Origin: Tetragonia tetragonoides
Taxonomy: Eukaryota > Streptophyta > Magnoliopsida > Caryophyllales > Aizoaceae
Direction of reading: 5' to 3'
Assembly: GCA_038025085.1 (NCBI GenBank)
Contig: CM076140.1
Coordinates: 4,947,501-5,011,500 of the forward strand
Length of the DNA stretch: 64,000 nt
Positions within the stretch are counted from its first letter, which is position 1. Every line of letters starts with the position of its first letter. Both the position numbers and the translations under genes were made by a program. The notes beneath the pieces were generated by a model. It searched no databases, was not told where the DNA came from, and saw only the letters and a program-made list of their open reading frames with translations. This document shows positions 11,277 through 23,063 of this stretch, piece after piece.

Positions 11277-13757
11277 ATGGAAGGTAGTGATAATCAAGAG
11301 TGGGACTGGGAGGTTCTTGTGGGAGATTCTACCAATCATCATCATCATGAACATAATCATAGCAATAGCAGTCTCTCAAACCCTAATTCCGAAATTGAAG
11401 GAGAGAGAGAGGATACTGAAATTGGAATTGAAAACTCTTCAATTTCTGATAGCGGTGGTGTTATACGATCAGATTATTTCTCTCTCGAATTTAATTCCCT
11501 TGAGCATGCTGATGATACTGATATGGGTGAAATTAATATCAGCAACAAAGAAGATGACCCGGAAAAAGCCCAGTTTGGGAGTTGGATGGATCCGGGTCAA
11601 GCCCAATTTCCCAGTATAAGGGGTAAGAGAAGAAGAAACTCCTCTGATGATTCTGATTCTCCAATCAGTGATGCCTCTGGCTTGGGCTCGGGTTCGGGCC
11701 TGGTGAATATGATCCTTGAACCCCACTCAGATTGCACTAGTCATCAATTTCCCCAAATGGATTTGGACTCGGGTTCGGGTTCGAGTTCCGAACCCATATC
11801 CCAGTCTCTCTCCTCCCCTGCACAGTTGGATGGTGAAGAAAAAGAAGAACAAACAGAGCAACAGCATTCTCATTTTAGTGACACCAATGAAAATACAACC
11901 AAGGATATCATGGAAATGGAAAATGAGAATACTAGTGTTGCTGCTACTAGTGTGATTGAGCAACAGGAAGAAGAGGAAATGAGGACTTCAACTGGTGAAA
12001 CTGAGAATGAAACTGAAACTGGGAATATTAATATTAATAAGGGGGCTTGGTGGAGACTTCCATTGGAGGTGATCAGATATTGTGTGTTGAGGGTGAGGCC
12101 TGTTTGGTCCTTATCAATGGCAGCAGCAGCTATAATGGGTTTCGTGATCTTGCGTCGAACTTGGTTGGTTAAGATGAAGCGCAAGACCCAGCAAGGGCTT
12201 CGTCTCAATGTTACTGTTGATGATAAGGTCTGTTTTTCTTGCTCCTTTCATATGATTATTGCCCCAATTGAGCTTTTTGTTTTGCTATCTCAATGATTCA
12301 TGCTTTTGGGTTTTGCATTAGTTTTTTTTTTTTTTTTTTTTGGTGCAAAGTTTTGCATTAGTTATATATGTACATCTTTTGGCACTTGGGTCCTGTTTAA
12401 TGTTTGTATCATCCTATCCTGTTGAGTAGTTAGATTATTTTGCAGCATATACTAAATTTGAATGAAGTGTCTTTCAACAACCATGAAGTTGAGAAGCTGC
12501 CAATGGAACAAAAAAACCATTTTTCCCATCTATTTGTGTCAGCTTTTGAAGTACACATTTTTCTTCCCACTGGATTGCAAATCTATAAAAAGAATAGTTG
12601 CTTGGGTGAATGATTAGCTGATTGAGTAATATGTAGGAAAAGAAAAAACAAGTTTTTGGACACACCTTGCATCTTAATATACTACTAGGATGTCAGAGCA
12701 ACTCCCTTTTGTTTATGAATTCTGTTTGTGGGAGGAAAGCAGATATAACATGCCAGAGGACAAGTATTCCAATCATGGTGTGTCAGAAAGTTCGGATTTG
12801 CCTCCTCAATTATGAATCTTTTTGCTAATATGTGAATTTTTTTTTATCTGTTTGTGGAAACTTTTTCTGACATCAGAATTTTGTGTGTGATACTGAGCTC
12901 CTATGGTGGCATCAAGCTTCTCTAGCTTCAGGCAATAATACCCTGTTTATTTTGAGGTGGTTTGCATTGATTGCATAATTCTAGCTGAGGTTCATTGCTC
13001 TCTTGCTATATATTTCAAGTGTCATCTTTCCACTAGCAGCTTAATGATTTTTGCTTGCGTATTTTCCGTTCTTTTCTTAAATGATGTCTCACTTCACAAT
13101 TCTTTGAGAGTTTCTCTATTTTTTCTCTCTGTGTGTGTGTGTGTGTGTGTGTTTTCTCTTTCTTTCCTTTTTGTCTCTGGGGGCAACTGTTGGTCCCTGA
13201 GTACATCTGGACGTCCCCTGACCTTGCCCTCGGTAGGGTCAAATACTTAGTGATTTGGTACATGGATGTGAACTGACTTCTGATATTCATTGATTAGTAC
13301 ATAGATGACCTTTTTACTTTATTTTTGAAAGTAATACTTGGATGACTTGAATTGACATACTAAACCGTGTACCCGTTAAACCGTTTGCGCTAATATTTGA
13401 TCGGTTACTCGTTTATCATTCAGAAGCGGATGTCAGTTTATACATAGTCCCTCAGTGGTCTACTCCGAGAGCCAAGCAAATGCATATTTACATCTGCTAC
13501 CTTATTTTTGTTTGACTTCTAGTATATTTACATCCTTGTTAATTCTGCGTAGAAATTGAACATATGCGCTATCACTATTACAAACAATGTGAACATGCTA
13601 TCATTCACGTGATTGATTCTTGCAGAAGGTATCTCAGTTCATGAGCCGTGCTGCACGGCTTAATGAGGCATTTTCAGTGGTGAAACGGGTTCCCATCATA
13701 CGGCCTTCATTGCCAGCACCTGGATCTGCTACATGGCCAGTTATGAGCATGAGATAG
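11277..13757 (+). CDS. Single-pass membrane protein of the DUF6821/ATI3-like type
   Basis: Two exons, 11277-12227 and 13626-13757, joined in phase 0, give 360 residues. The N-terminal ~255 residues are acidic, Ser/Glu/Asn-rich and probably disordered, with a His run (HHHHEHNH) near residue 22. One hydrophobic segment, VWSLSMAAAAIMGFVILRR, at about residues 263-281 is followed by a basic stretch. The C-terminal tail (KVSQFMSRAARLNEAFSVVK, then ending WPVMSMR) is conserved in plant proteins I remember as DUF6821 or ATG8-interacting ATI3. DWEVLV near the N-terminus and TWPVM at the C-terminus have the W-x-x-L/hydrophobic form of an ATG8-interacting motif. The family assignment is from memory; a role in ER-associated autophagy is an inference. 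The ATG at 11277 is chosen because the frame upstream begins only with a non-ATG codon. Confidence 0.7.
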
Positions 13758-14511
13758 AAGGCCTTACATAATCATGATGTACTTGTCCTGCTGTCTATTA
13801 GATACTAAGTTTGCTAGTGCTTTGATTGGTATGTGTAACTATGATTGTGTTTGGTCACCTTCTATCTTAGACTTGTCAATTTGTGTCGAACTTCTTAGTA
13901 GTAGTTTTGCATACTCCAGAATCTACTTCGTTCAAGGTTTTGACTGGCCTATGAAATTCTGGATTGTCTCGTGTGTATAGTTGTTTTACTTGTTTCTAAT
14001 ACTTGAATATCAGAAAATATCTTCTTGCCTAGTGGCTTTGTTCAGTATCTGGTTTTGTTATCCTTGTGCATAGCTAGCCTATTTTTGAAGAGAATAAAAT
14101 TTTAAAGCAGAACTCTTCAGTATCTGGTTTTCTTTCGGAGATCAATTTCTATTTTTGTGAACTACTTTTGAGTCATAGGGATGAGGTTATTGGACAATAA
14201 TCGAAGACCCTGTTTTAATATGTAAGACCAATGTCTTCCAAGCAAATTTTAATTCATACAGTATGCTCTTCCGACGTTCATGATGCGCGAGTTTGCCATT
14301 GTCAGTGAGTACAAAAGGTCAGTAATTTAGGTGGTTATCTTTAAGTAAATCGGTATAAAGAATGTTATCAACATTACTTTATTTAAGTGGGTGGGCAAAT
14401 CATCTAATTTTTGCCAGGAAGTTGGAAAGTGACCAACTCTCTAACGAAAGGATGACAGTAAAGTTGGCGTACGTACCGTTCTGATTCAAAGTAGTAAATA
14501 TAAGCATATAC
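13758..14511. other. Short intergenic region between convergent genes
   Basis: Contains the 3' trailers of the plus-strand membrane protein gene and the minus-strand SUN gene. A short direct repeat (CTTCAGTATCTGGTTTT at about 14040 and 14116) is the only feature noticed. No gene seen. Confidence 0.5.
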
Positions 14512-17500
14512 TCATAATGAAAGGATGATAATAGTAGTGCTACAGCTCAAAAATAGGAAAATCCAGGAAGAATTCAACCAACAAAATTTCCTGGACTTCT
14601 CTGTTCTATAAACACTATTTACGATATCCGTCGACAGTATCACAAGACCTAAAGTACCAAAAATTAGGCTTATAAGAAACACCACAATCCCCTTGCTCTC
14701 CATGTACAATTGTTTTTCCTGGACCTTTCTCACATCAGATCTGCAAAATTTGATAACCCATATCAGAGTTAGAAGAAGGAAAGGGCAACAGCATCAAACA
14801 GAAGTACAGAAGTGCTTCAGGCCCTTGTAAATTGTAAGCACGACAGTTAGGTGAACAATTCCACCCTCCAAAAAGAGGGGGAAAAGAAAATGCTGACAAC
14901 AAATGCTTTGTGCCAGCATCCTCAAAGGCTCAAATGCGTTCAACCAATTTCTCACATCATTAAATGCCAAAACCTAGAAGCCCCTTAAGATTTTCAAAAT
15001 GTGTAGGGTTGAGATCTGGGACTGCAAGCTATGGGACAACCCAACAACCAACATACGGAAAGTAAGGGAAGAAACCAGTACCTGAGAATAGCATTGTCCT
15101 TCAGTAAGCCATCCAACTGCATGGATACTAAGGATCTCCAAGCCACGAGTTCGTTAACATCCTTAGCCTGGACCATGAAAACATATTAACCACATGGTTC
15201 AAAAATAATGCCCAATTGCGCATGATGAACAAAAGATTAAAAAACATATCAGTAATAGCACATCATCATTATTTAACAGCACTAAACTAAAATACGATGA
15301 GAAAGAATAAAATACCATGGCATCCTTGCTATCAAGGACATTCTTTATATCTGATCTGATCTTTTCTACTAATAGATCTTTCTCATCCATCTCTTTGTCC
15401 AATTCCTTAAAAATGCTTCCATATCTGGAGTTGAGTTCCTCCAAATACCGCTCCAGAACAGATAAACTGAAGTCCAGTGCTCGGACTTTTTGCATCAGTA
15501 TCTTAAGAACAGTATCACCAGGCATCCTGCTAACCTGTTGGTGACGCACTTCATACACTGTATCAGAAACTCCATTGATTGTTGGCTCGCGTTTTAAGGT
15601 AGAACCATCTGCTGGTTCACTCTCTCTGGAAGGAATCTGATCAGGGCCGTTGCCCTCAGCAGTTTGTGAAACAGGGACTGCCGATATCCGTTCACCTACT
15701 GGCTCCCCAATTGCATAATGATTATCAGGAACAGAGATAAGATCCTCCAACATTCTCTCAACAGCATCAACACCATACACTTCAATAAAGCTGAGCGTGC
15801 AATAGAATTCAGATCCATAATGGCTCAGTAAATTCAACTTCAGGTATCTCACCCATTGAGGTTCAAGAAAGGAAAACCTTTGAGCATGCTTCACATTTCC
15901 AGCAGAAAAGTTGCCCAATTTCACCCAAGTATCTGTGGGATAAACTAAGCTTCCCAGCAGCTCAAAGTCTTTCAGATTAGAGGAGTGATGCTCGAAGTTT
16001 GCTATTTCAATTGTATCCACTAAAGTTTCTTCTGAAAGTTCTATCACAACAAATTTCCGTTCGGCAGAACATGGGTTCCTAAGATACTTGTCCTTATCCT
16101 TGCTTAAAATATTAGAGGCACCTTTGGCTTCCTTGTTAGAATCCAATACCTTAGCTCCCTTTGCAGAGGATGCATAGTTGTAATCAGCACCCCCAGGCTC
16201 CACTCGATGGATGACATTCCCTGTTGCACCAGGTACGTTTGTGCTTCTAGAATTAAGAGCCTTATGTTTAAATTCATCCAGACCAAGAGGAACTGCACGA
16301 GTCAGCCTGTCGGTCTTTCCAATTTCTTTACTGTCCTTCACGTCTGAATTGGCAGTGTCCACCTCACCATGTTCCCCAGACCTTGAGACACAACCTACAG
16401 TATCATTGGCAGGTTTGATCTCTTCACTGTTTTCTTCTACTTTCGCAGCATCAGTGCAGGAAGTCTCATACGAATATTCAGGACAAGTTTCTGTCAAATT
16501 ATGGTTTTCTAGTGAAGCAAATGAATGTTTATGTACACAACCAGAGCCCGTAGTACTATCTGGGTTGCCTTCATCCCAGCTTGAGATGTTTTGAGCCATT
16601 GCTCCAGATTCATCTGCACAAGGTGTAGCTAGTTTAAAAAAATGTATACAGAATTTAACATGTCCATCAGTCTGATGCACTCTGATGACTATATGTTCAT
16701 CATTATCTGTTTCAACACGCAGAGAAACTATGTCGATGCAGGAAGAAAATCTCTTAAAGGGCAAGACATATAGAGCAAAAGCCATATAGGACCAAAGAGG
16801 AACATATGTTACATATCCTATAGGTGAAATAGTGATTTGTGTTTGATTCCTTCTTAGCAGCCAGTAGGGACAATAAAAGCCCCATCTTTAATTTTGTAGC
16901 TTAAACAATCAGTAGTTCTTTCTTCCTTTTACCCTTTTTTCAGTCTTCCAACCAATATTATAAGGGACGTAGGCGTTTATATGTTCAGGTTCATCACACT
17001 CAACAGCAAGCATATTAGCAGAATCCTTCTCGAACAATACTGAGCAAATCCAAAGGGGATTCTCACAATTAACCTGTGTTTGCCAGATTCTGACTGTATC
17101 TTCAGCCACAATCACAAAAGAAACTTGCATCATTTCTTGCTTCTTACCGTCATCCTAACTAGCAGCCAATGACAGGCTAGCTGCTTAAAAAACCTACAAA
17201 AAGACACTTCTACTTGCAATTCTGGAAATCAGAAGATAACATTTGAGTTATATTAGGATGTCATTGGCTGGGGCCGTTGGGCTCCTACAGCACTTTGAAT
17301 ACAGGAATGAATCAAATAAGAAAAATGACAAGTGCAAGTGAAGGAGGAGCCAGCTGACCTCGATAGTCATCGCTGTGACCGATCCACAAGTTCAAGAGAA
17401 AGACGAGTCCCCAGAGGAGGATAGCCAGGGAGAGAGAGAACTTATAAAGCTGATTTCTGCCAATACCATTCTCTAAGGCTCGACGAGCTCTGCCTCTACG

Positions 17501-17512
17501 TGATCTCTGCAT
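14512..17512 (-). CDS. Mid-SUN domain protein (SUN3/SUN4-like)
   Basis: Mid-SUN proteins sit in the ER and nuclear envelope of plants. Exons on the minus strand: 17512-17359, 16628-15316, 15167-15082, 14740-14512, totalling 593 residues. An N-terminal membrane segment ([20 protein letters not shown]) covers about residues 25-44. An acidic spacer follows, then the conserved [16 protein letters not shown] region. The SUN domain is central, with [36 protein letters not shown] and [13 protein letters not shown]. After it come an amphipathic, coiled-coil-prone stretch ([18 protein letters not shown]) and two C-terminal hydrophobic segments. The order membrane segment, SUN, coiled coil, two membrane segments is typical of the family. 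The acceptor of exon 2 could instead be at 16614, also in frame and five residues shorter. The gene is convergent with its left neighbour. Confidence 0.88.
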
Positions 17513-20300
17513 CGCTCATTAAACCTTACCCACCACAGCAATCAGTAATTGCACCTAGCAGTGACACCCTATGCATAGAAATTTTCAAGAATTAAACATC
17601 AATATAATGAGATAAAAAGGTGAAGCACATTAGTGTCAGCTAAAAGTAGGAACACTGACTTGGTAATGGCTAGTATACAAAACCTTTATTGCACTAATCC
17701 AAGTTCAAAACACTTGCTTTTTCCATTTCTTCTTTAATTATTTCGGGATAGATGATCATATTATGATTTATGAATGCTTAAATATGTATATCAAGCACAA
17801 TTAATCAGTTAATCTACACTCTTACAAATACCCATTGCCCTAAACAGCCAGCCACAGGGAAACAATGCAAACCCATCAACCAAAATTTATTCTTTTCTTT
17901 GCCTATGAAGAGTGGAGTGGCATCAAATAATTGTCAAAAAAAAATCAAAATTTTCAAATTACAGCAAGCTAAAATTTGAATTGGGCAGTCCATTGCCACG
18001 ATCTTGAACTTACTATATATATGACCAATTTACCACCACCTGGGATTGACCAATTCCTGATTTTGATTCCAAAATCTCGAGGAAAATTTGGAAAGAAAGG
18101 AAAGAAAGCAACTCACGTTGATATAAAACCCTAAGGAAGATTGCAGTAATTGACAAAATTGATGATGATGAAGTAAACGCTTGAAGTTGAAGCGTTGAAG
18201 AAACTAACTGACTCGTCATCGCCAGCTTTTTGCTCCTGACCTTCTTCCTCTCCTTTTTCAATTCTGTTTTGTAACTCCTATAAAATTAAAATTTCTGTTT
18301 TGTAACTGCTTCTTTTTGTTCAAAAATATTCAATTTTGAGTATGTGTATAATTGTGTATTTATGTACGTCTCTTCTCTCCCTCTCCTGATTCGTCTTTGA
18401 AATTCAAACCCAGTGAAGAGAGAGAAGAGAGAAAGTATGGAGTTCGAGAGGCAACAAGCAAACCGATGTCACCATTCACCAAAAACCAATACCACTATAC
18501 CAGCTATTTTATTTATTTACTCTTTTTTTTTTTTGCCACTATTTGAAGGACAAATGTGGAAATTGGATTGCTTTCTATTTGTTCTTGATTGCACTTTAGC
18601 CGCGTTATATGTGGAAATTATCGTTAACGGTGATCCGAGTCTCAAGTGAGTTTACCTTTGTGTCCTTTTCGGGTAAAGGTGTTTTGTTACGATGTGTCTT
18701 GATTGTGAAGAATAATAATTAAAAATAATAATAATTACTATAACCCCAAAAAACGTAGAATTGCGGGATTGATGAATCCAACTGTTGATGAGCTGGACCA
18801 TAAAAATATAAAAAAAAAAAAAAAGAAACTGTTGATGAGCTGGGATCGCATCATTGGCTCTATCTCTTACATACCACGTCATGGGCGCGCCGCACTGTGC
18901 CACGTCATATTTGCCACATGCACTCCCTCTTGTCTCATTCTATCACCGACTCAAACCCATAGCTAATCATAATAATGAGGATAGTGATTATCATGCATTG
19001 AATATATGATAGGAGTACATCAATTAGATGTGAAGAGAGAAGAAAAAGTGGGGATCATATAGACTTGAAAAATACTGTATGGGATTGTTCGAAAATATTT
19101 GAAAAAGGAAAGAGAAAGAGATACATTTATTATATGAGATTTATTTTCTATCATCGGATTGTTTGATCAGAATAATGTGAACCTTGAAAATGAGTTGACA
19201 ATAAATTTTCATTTCATTTAAGTTCAATATACTACGGTTTAAGTTACTTTACCTAAGATCTGTTTGCTAATAATATAATCAAACCACTTAACTCGATATA
19301 AACTCACTTGTCTGCATATATACCACTAAACTTTTGTATAGTTTGCCAATAAATTGATTTTGACAACTCTTTGAATCATAATCAGTTTGGAAATTATGGC
19401 AAGCCAATCAAGTGGTTAACCAATTTTTTGTTCAAATAATCAAGATCCGTTTTGGGTATGAATTTCACATAATATCACAACGACCAATTATAGATATAGA
19501 AGTTCGAAAAATTAACCTCATACAAGAAAAGGGTTATGTTAAGAATGACCTCTTTAGTTAATCCAACACCAAATTCAGATTTCAAACGGCAAAGCAAAAA
19601 CAAATATGTTACTAGAATTTCACAATAGCGTTCCAGGGGGGCTAAAAGCCCTTACCAATACTTGTGCGAAGCATCCATGACAGTGTAGTATTGTACACTC
19701 CCTACTGTAACATTTTGTTGTTTTTTTGGGGGGAAGGGGGGGGGGGTGTGGGAGGGGATGACCAGCCCCCATGCTTTAAGGACAGTACAGCTAAGTGGAG
19801 GGGAGAAGGGGAGGAGGGATAATGAGCCCATGAAGTTTCGAACCCATGACGTATCCGGGAACGAGTGAAGTTGGTGCCACAGCCCCAAAAGTTTGCGCTC
19901 CCTACTCTACCATATTGTTTGTTTGTTAAGTGCAAAACTTTATTAGCCGATACTTTTAATGGGAAAATACCAATCATGAAAGAAAAAGAAGCAAAAAGGA
20001 CAAGGATTATGCACACGGCACAGCCAAGCATATTAGCTAACTTGGATTGGATTTTGATTCTTGAATATGGAGGAAAACACATTTTCTTTTCAAATACAAT
20101 ATAACCGTTCTCTGAGCAAACTTGGTGAAAGTTGATCCAACCTGAAAACTAACCTGTGTCTATATCAACCTGTACCAAATCCGGAACTCAAAACGCGGAG
20201 ACATATTCACAATCAAAAATACGCGGCTTGAAACTCAACCTGTCTGAACCCGAATTTACATACCCAGACCACCTGACTTGTTTGTCAGATCCATCTGAAT
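17513..20300. other. Intergenic region upstream of the SUN gene
   Basis: 17513 to about 18250 is the SUN leader and promoter, possibly with a leader intron. The rest is AT-rich, with poly-A and poly-T runs near 18520 and 18805 and one SINE-like insertion at 19707-19897 listed separately. ORFs here are short and without motif. Confidence 0.45.
19707..19897 (-). repeat. tRNA-derived SINE-like insertion
   Basis: The 191-bp body is flanked by the direct repeat CTCCCTACT (19698-19706 and 19898-19906), read as a target duplication. On the minus strand a B-box-like GGGTTCGAAAC lies near 19840, and the far end is a T/G-rich tract on the plus strand, the expected A-rich tail on the minus strand. Confidence 0.5.
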
Positions 20301-21564
20301 CTATAACACGGCAAATTTGGCACCAGGGGGTAGCCAATGAGCTAGTTGTTTGGCACGCTCTCTATAATGTTGTGTGTGAAAGGAAACATCATCCACTGGG
20401 TGAGGAATTTCTCGACCACATAAAAGCCTTGGTGTTATAACAAATTTCTTTAGTGATTGAGAAATACCAAGCAGGTGCTCACCGAGCTCCAACTCAGTTG
20501 CATGATCACCTGTAAAGCCATGGAACTCGATTACCTCCAGAAACTCATGATAAATTCGCTTGGTTGCCTCGCGTAACTTTTGCAAATATGCCTGCCATGG
20601 TTCACACTTCTCCTTGTCGTACAGATACAGTATCATAATGGAAAGTCTCTGCCTTAACCAGAACAATCAGCCAAAGAAGACAAGAGTCTTCATGTGCCCC
20701 TACTTTCACTTCTAATTGCTCAAGATTGTCAAAATCAGGAAATTCCAGCGGGTAGTAAATGCTGTCACTGATGGCCTTGGAACTCAAATGCAGCAAGCTG
20801 ATAGATATATCTGAAATTCTGGGTTCTTGTTTTTAGGAACTGTTGGCAGTACAATTGACCAATATTTAATTCTGATAGAAGAGGAACATTTTCTACCTGC
20901 CGATTGTTCCCAAGCCCACTGTACTGCAATGACACGATATTTGATGCTGAGATTTCTATGTTTGTATACAAGCAATCGACAAACTCAATAATCTTCAACT
21001 TAGAAGATTGTCCAGAGATTCTGAGCCTCTTCTTCGGCATTGATGCCCACACAGATAACCGCTCAATAGGACAATGAAATAGCATAACCTCGACAACCTC
21101 AGAGGAAACATTCACATGTTTCAGACAAACATCTCTCAGGTTATGAAGGCCAGCACAAGCAACATGTTGATGGATATGATTATCACACAAAGCATGCAAA
21201 GCGGATAGCCTTTGCAGACCTGGAAAAGCATATTTTTCCTTCTCTATGTTGCAGGGCCAAGGTGATAGGTCCAGTTCAAGTCGGCTAACCCCCTTTCTCA
21301 AGGCATATTCTAACCAGCTATCAATCTCATCAGAGCTACCCGAATCATAATCGAAGCGAACTGTCAGCTCATCAAGTGTTGGCTTTTGATAAATAGCCAA
21401 CACTAGAGCTACCCCATATGGTAACACTTCACGTAAATGATTTAGACGTGATTCAGTTAACATACCGAAACTCATGTAACGATCTATTGTATGAGAAAAG
21501 ACCAATTCAGGACCAATGCCATATGTCCAAAGCTTTTGCCATCTACGAGAAAGGATGCTGCTTC
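20301..21564 (-). pseudogene. F-box/LRR/FBD gene, downstream portion, broken
   Basis: Continues the F-box protein that begins at 27376 and is cut by the Copia element. The segment starts mid F-box (SILSRRWQKLWTYG, adjoining 21559). A leucine-rich region of about 250 residues follows (for example LHNLRDVCLKHVNVSSEVV), and it ends with an FBD-like tail (LLGISQSLKKFVITPRLLCG). The reading frame shifts near 20790 and again near 20640, so the LRR-to-FBD join is lost even without the insertion. F-box/LRR/FBD proteins are expected to be SCF E3 substrate adaptors; this copy cannot make a complete one. Confidence 0.8.
21560..21564. repeat. Copia target site duplication, left copy
   Basis: GCTTC lies directly before the 5' LTR and recurs at 27227-27231 directly after the 3' LTR. 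Confidence 0.9.
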
Positions 21565-22361
21565 TGTTGGAGTATCCCTCCTACATGGAGGAAGAGCCCA
21601 ATTAATTTGGGTTATATTTGCTTACCATATGGGTTATCCATATGATGTTTAAGTGAAGGGCAATTTCGTATATTCACTCACAAGTGGCTTCCCTTATAAG
21701 CCAAAAGGTTAGAAGGGCTGAGTGCAAGAGAGAGAAAGCCTAGACACTCAAAAAAATCAGGAGAAAAGTCTAGAAGAGAAGAGGAGAGAGAGAAGAGGAG
21801 CCACCCACGAATTTTGGTGCTGGTAGCCCAGAAATCCGCCCCGATCGACGACCAAACGAACTCCGATCGTCGCGAGATTTTAGCACCTTGTTCCTGACAT
21901 CCCCTTCTTCAAATCCAACGGTCAGAATTTCATTTGGAGCTCTCTAAGTCAGTTTTCTAAATTTAGCTCTTATTTTATACGAAATTGTATTTCCACTCTT
22001 TTGGGTGATGATTTGGGAGACTTGTTGTGCCAAGGTTGATCCTTGATGATTGTGAATACCTCTAGTTGATCTAGGGAAGAACTATTGTTGTACCCACTTG
22101 TTAATTTGTTGATTAGTGGAGGTTTTGGCACCGTTTGTTAACGGTCCCGTGGTTTTTTCCCCACATCGGGGTTTCCACGTAAATCCTTGCGTCTCCTTGT
22201 TTATTTACTGTTTTTTGGGCTGATTTATAGTTCCATTTGCTGCTGTCATTTTGGTTCAATATTGTTTGGTTGCTTGAATTGGTTATTGCTCATCTTTGCA
22301 TCACAACCGGGGAAAAAGTCTTTGTTGCTTCCGCTTGTGTATTTGTGTGCTTTCCCCAACA
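21565..22361 (+). repeat. 5' LTR of the Copia element
   Basis: 797 bp, TG...CA ends, almost identical to 26430-27226. It should hold the element's promoter. Small ORFs in it (for example at 22187) are not genes. Confidence 0.95.
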
Positions 22362-22364
22362 TAG

Positions 22365-22376
22365 TGGTATCAAAGC
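22365..22376 (+). other. Primer binding site
   Basis: TGGTATCAAAGC, three bases after the 5' LTR, resembles the complement of the initiator tRNA-Met 3' end used by Copia elements, with one mismatch to the usual TGGTATCAGAGC. Confidence 0.8.
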
Positions 22377-22415
22377 TTTGGTTAGAGTCATTGTGAATTT
22401 GTTGTGTTGTTAAAG

Positions 22416-23063
22416 ATGGATGAAAAATCTGGTGTGCACGGAATGATTAGTTTGAATTCTGGAAATTACTCCGTGTGGAAAACTAAAATGGAGGATATCC
22501 TTTATGTGAAGGATTTGTATGAACCAATTTTAAATGCAACCATACCAACTGGTGTTGTTGAAAGTGAGTGGAAAATATTGAACCGTAAAGCCGTTGGAAC
22601 AATTAGACAATTTGTTGATATGAGTGTCCTCCAACATATTGCCAATGACACGAATGCTTATACTCTTTGGAAGAAACTTGAGACCATGTATGAAAGGAAG
22701 AATGCCTTGAGTAAAGCGTCATTGATTAGAAAACTTGTGAAATTGGAATATAAAGATGGTGATAGCATAGTAGTTCACTTGAATGAATTTCAAAGTTTGA
22801 TTAACAAGTTGTCTGCAATGAAGATGAATTTAGATGATGAGCTGCAGGCATTGCTACTACTTTGCTCATTGCCAGAAAGTTGGGACACTCTATTTGTATC
22901 ACTTAGCAACTCCGCACCAGAGGGCACGCTGACAATGGAAATTGTCAAAGCTAGTTTGTTGAATGAAGAAACTAGAAGGAAGGAAATGAGTTCCTCCACA
23001 CAACCAGAGGCTAATGTGACACAAGAATCAAGCAGGGGAAGAAGTAAGACTCGATATCCCTAG
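22416..23063 (+). pseudogene. gag: Copia gag, cut short by an in-frame stop
   Basis: Starts at ATG 22416 (MDEKSGVHG). It contains the Copia gag region (for example YTLWKKLETMYERKNALSK) and stops at a TAG at 23061-23063. The same frame continues after the TAG through basic residues into a zinc knuckle, CHYCDKPGHIQKHC (about 23110-23151), and on into pol. The stop is therefore a nonsense change within what was one gag-pol frame rather than the natural gag end. Confidence 0.88.

Noticed and set aside
16909..17133. Additional SUN exon (ORF of 74 codons)
   Set aside because: Exon 1 (ending 17359) joins the exon at 16628 in frame, and the ORF between matches no part of the mid-SUN family.
22187..22396. 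Small hydrophobic ORF in the 5' LTR (and its copy at 27052)
   Set aside because: Duplicated only because the LTR is duplicated; no Copia protein maps there.
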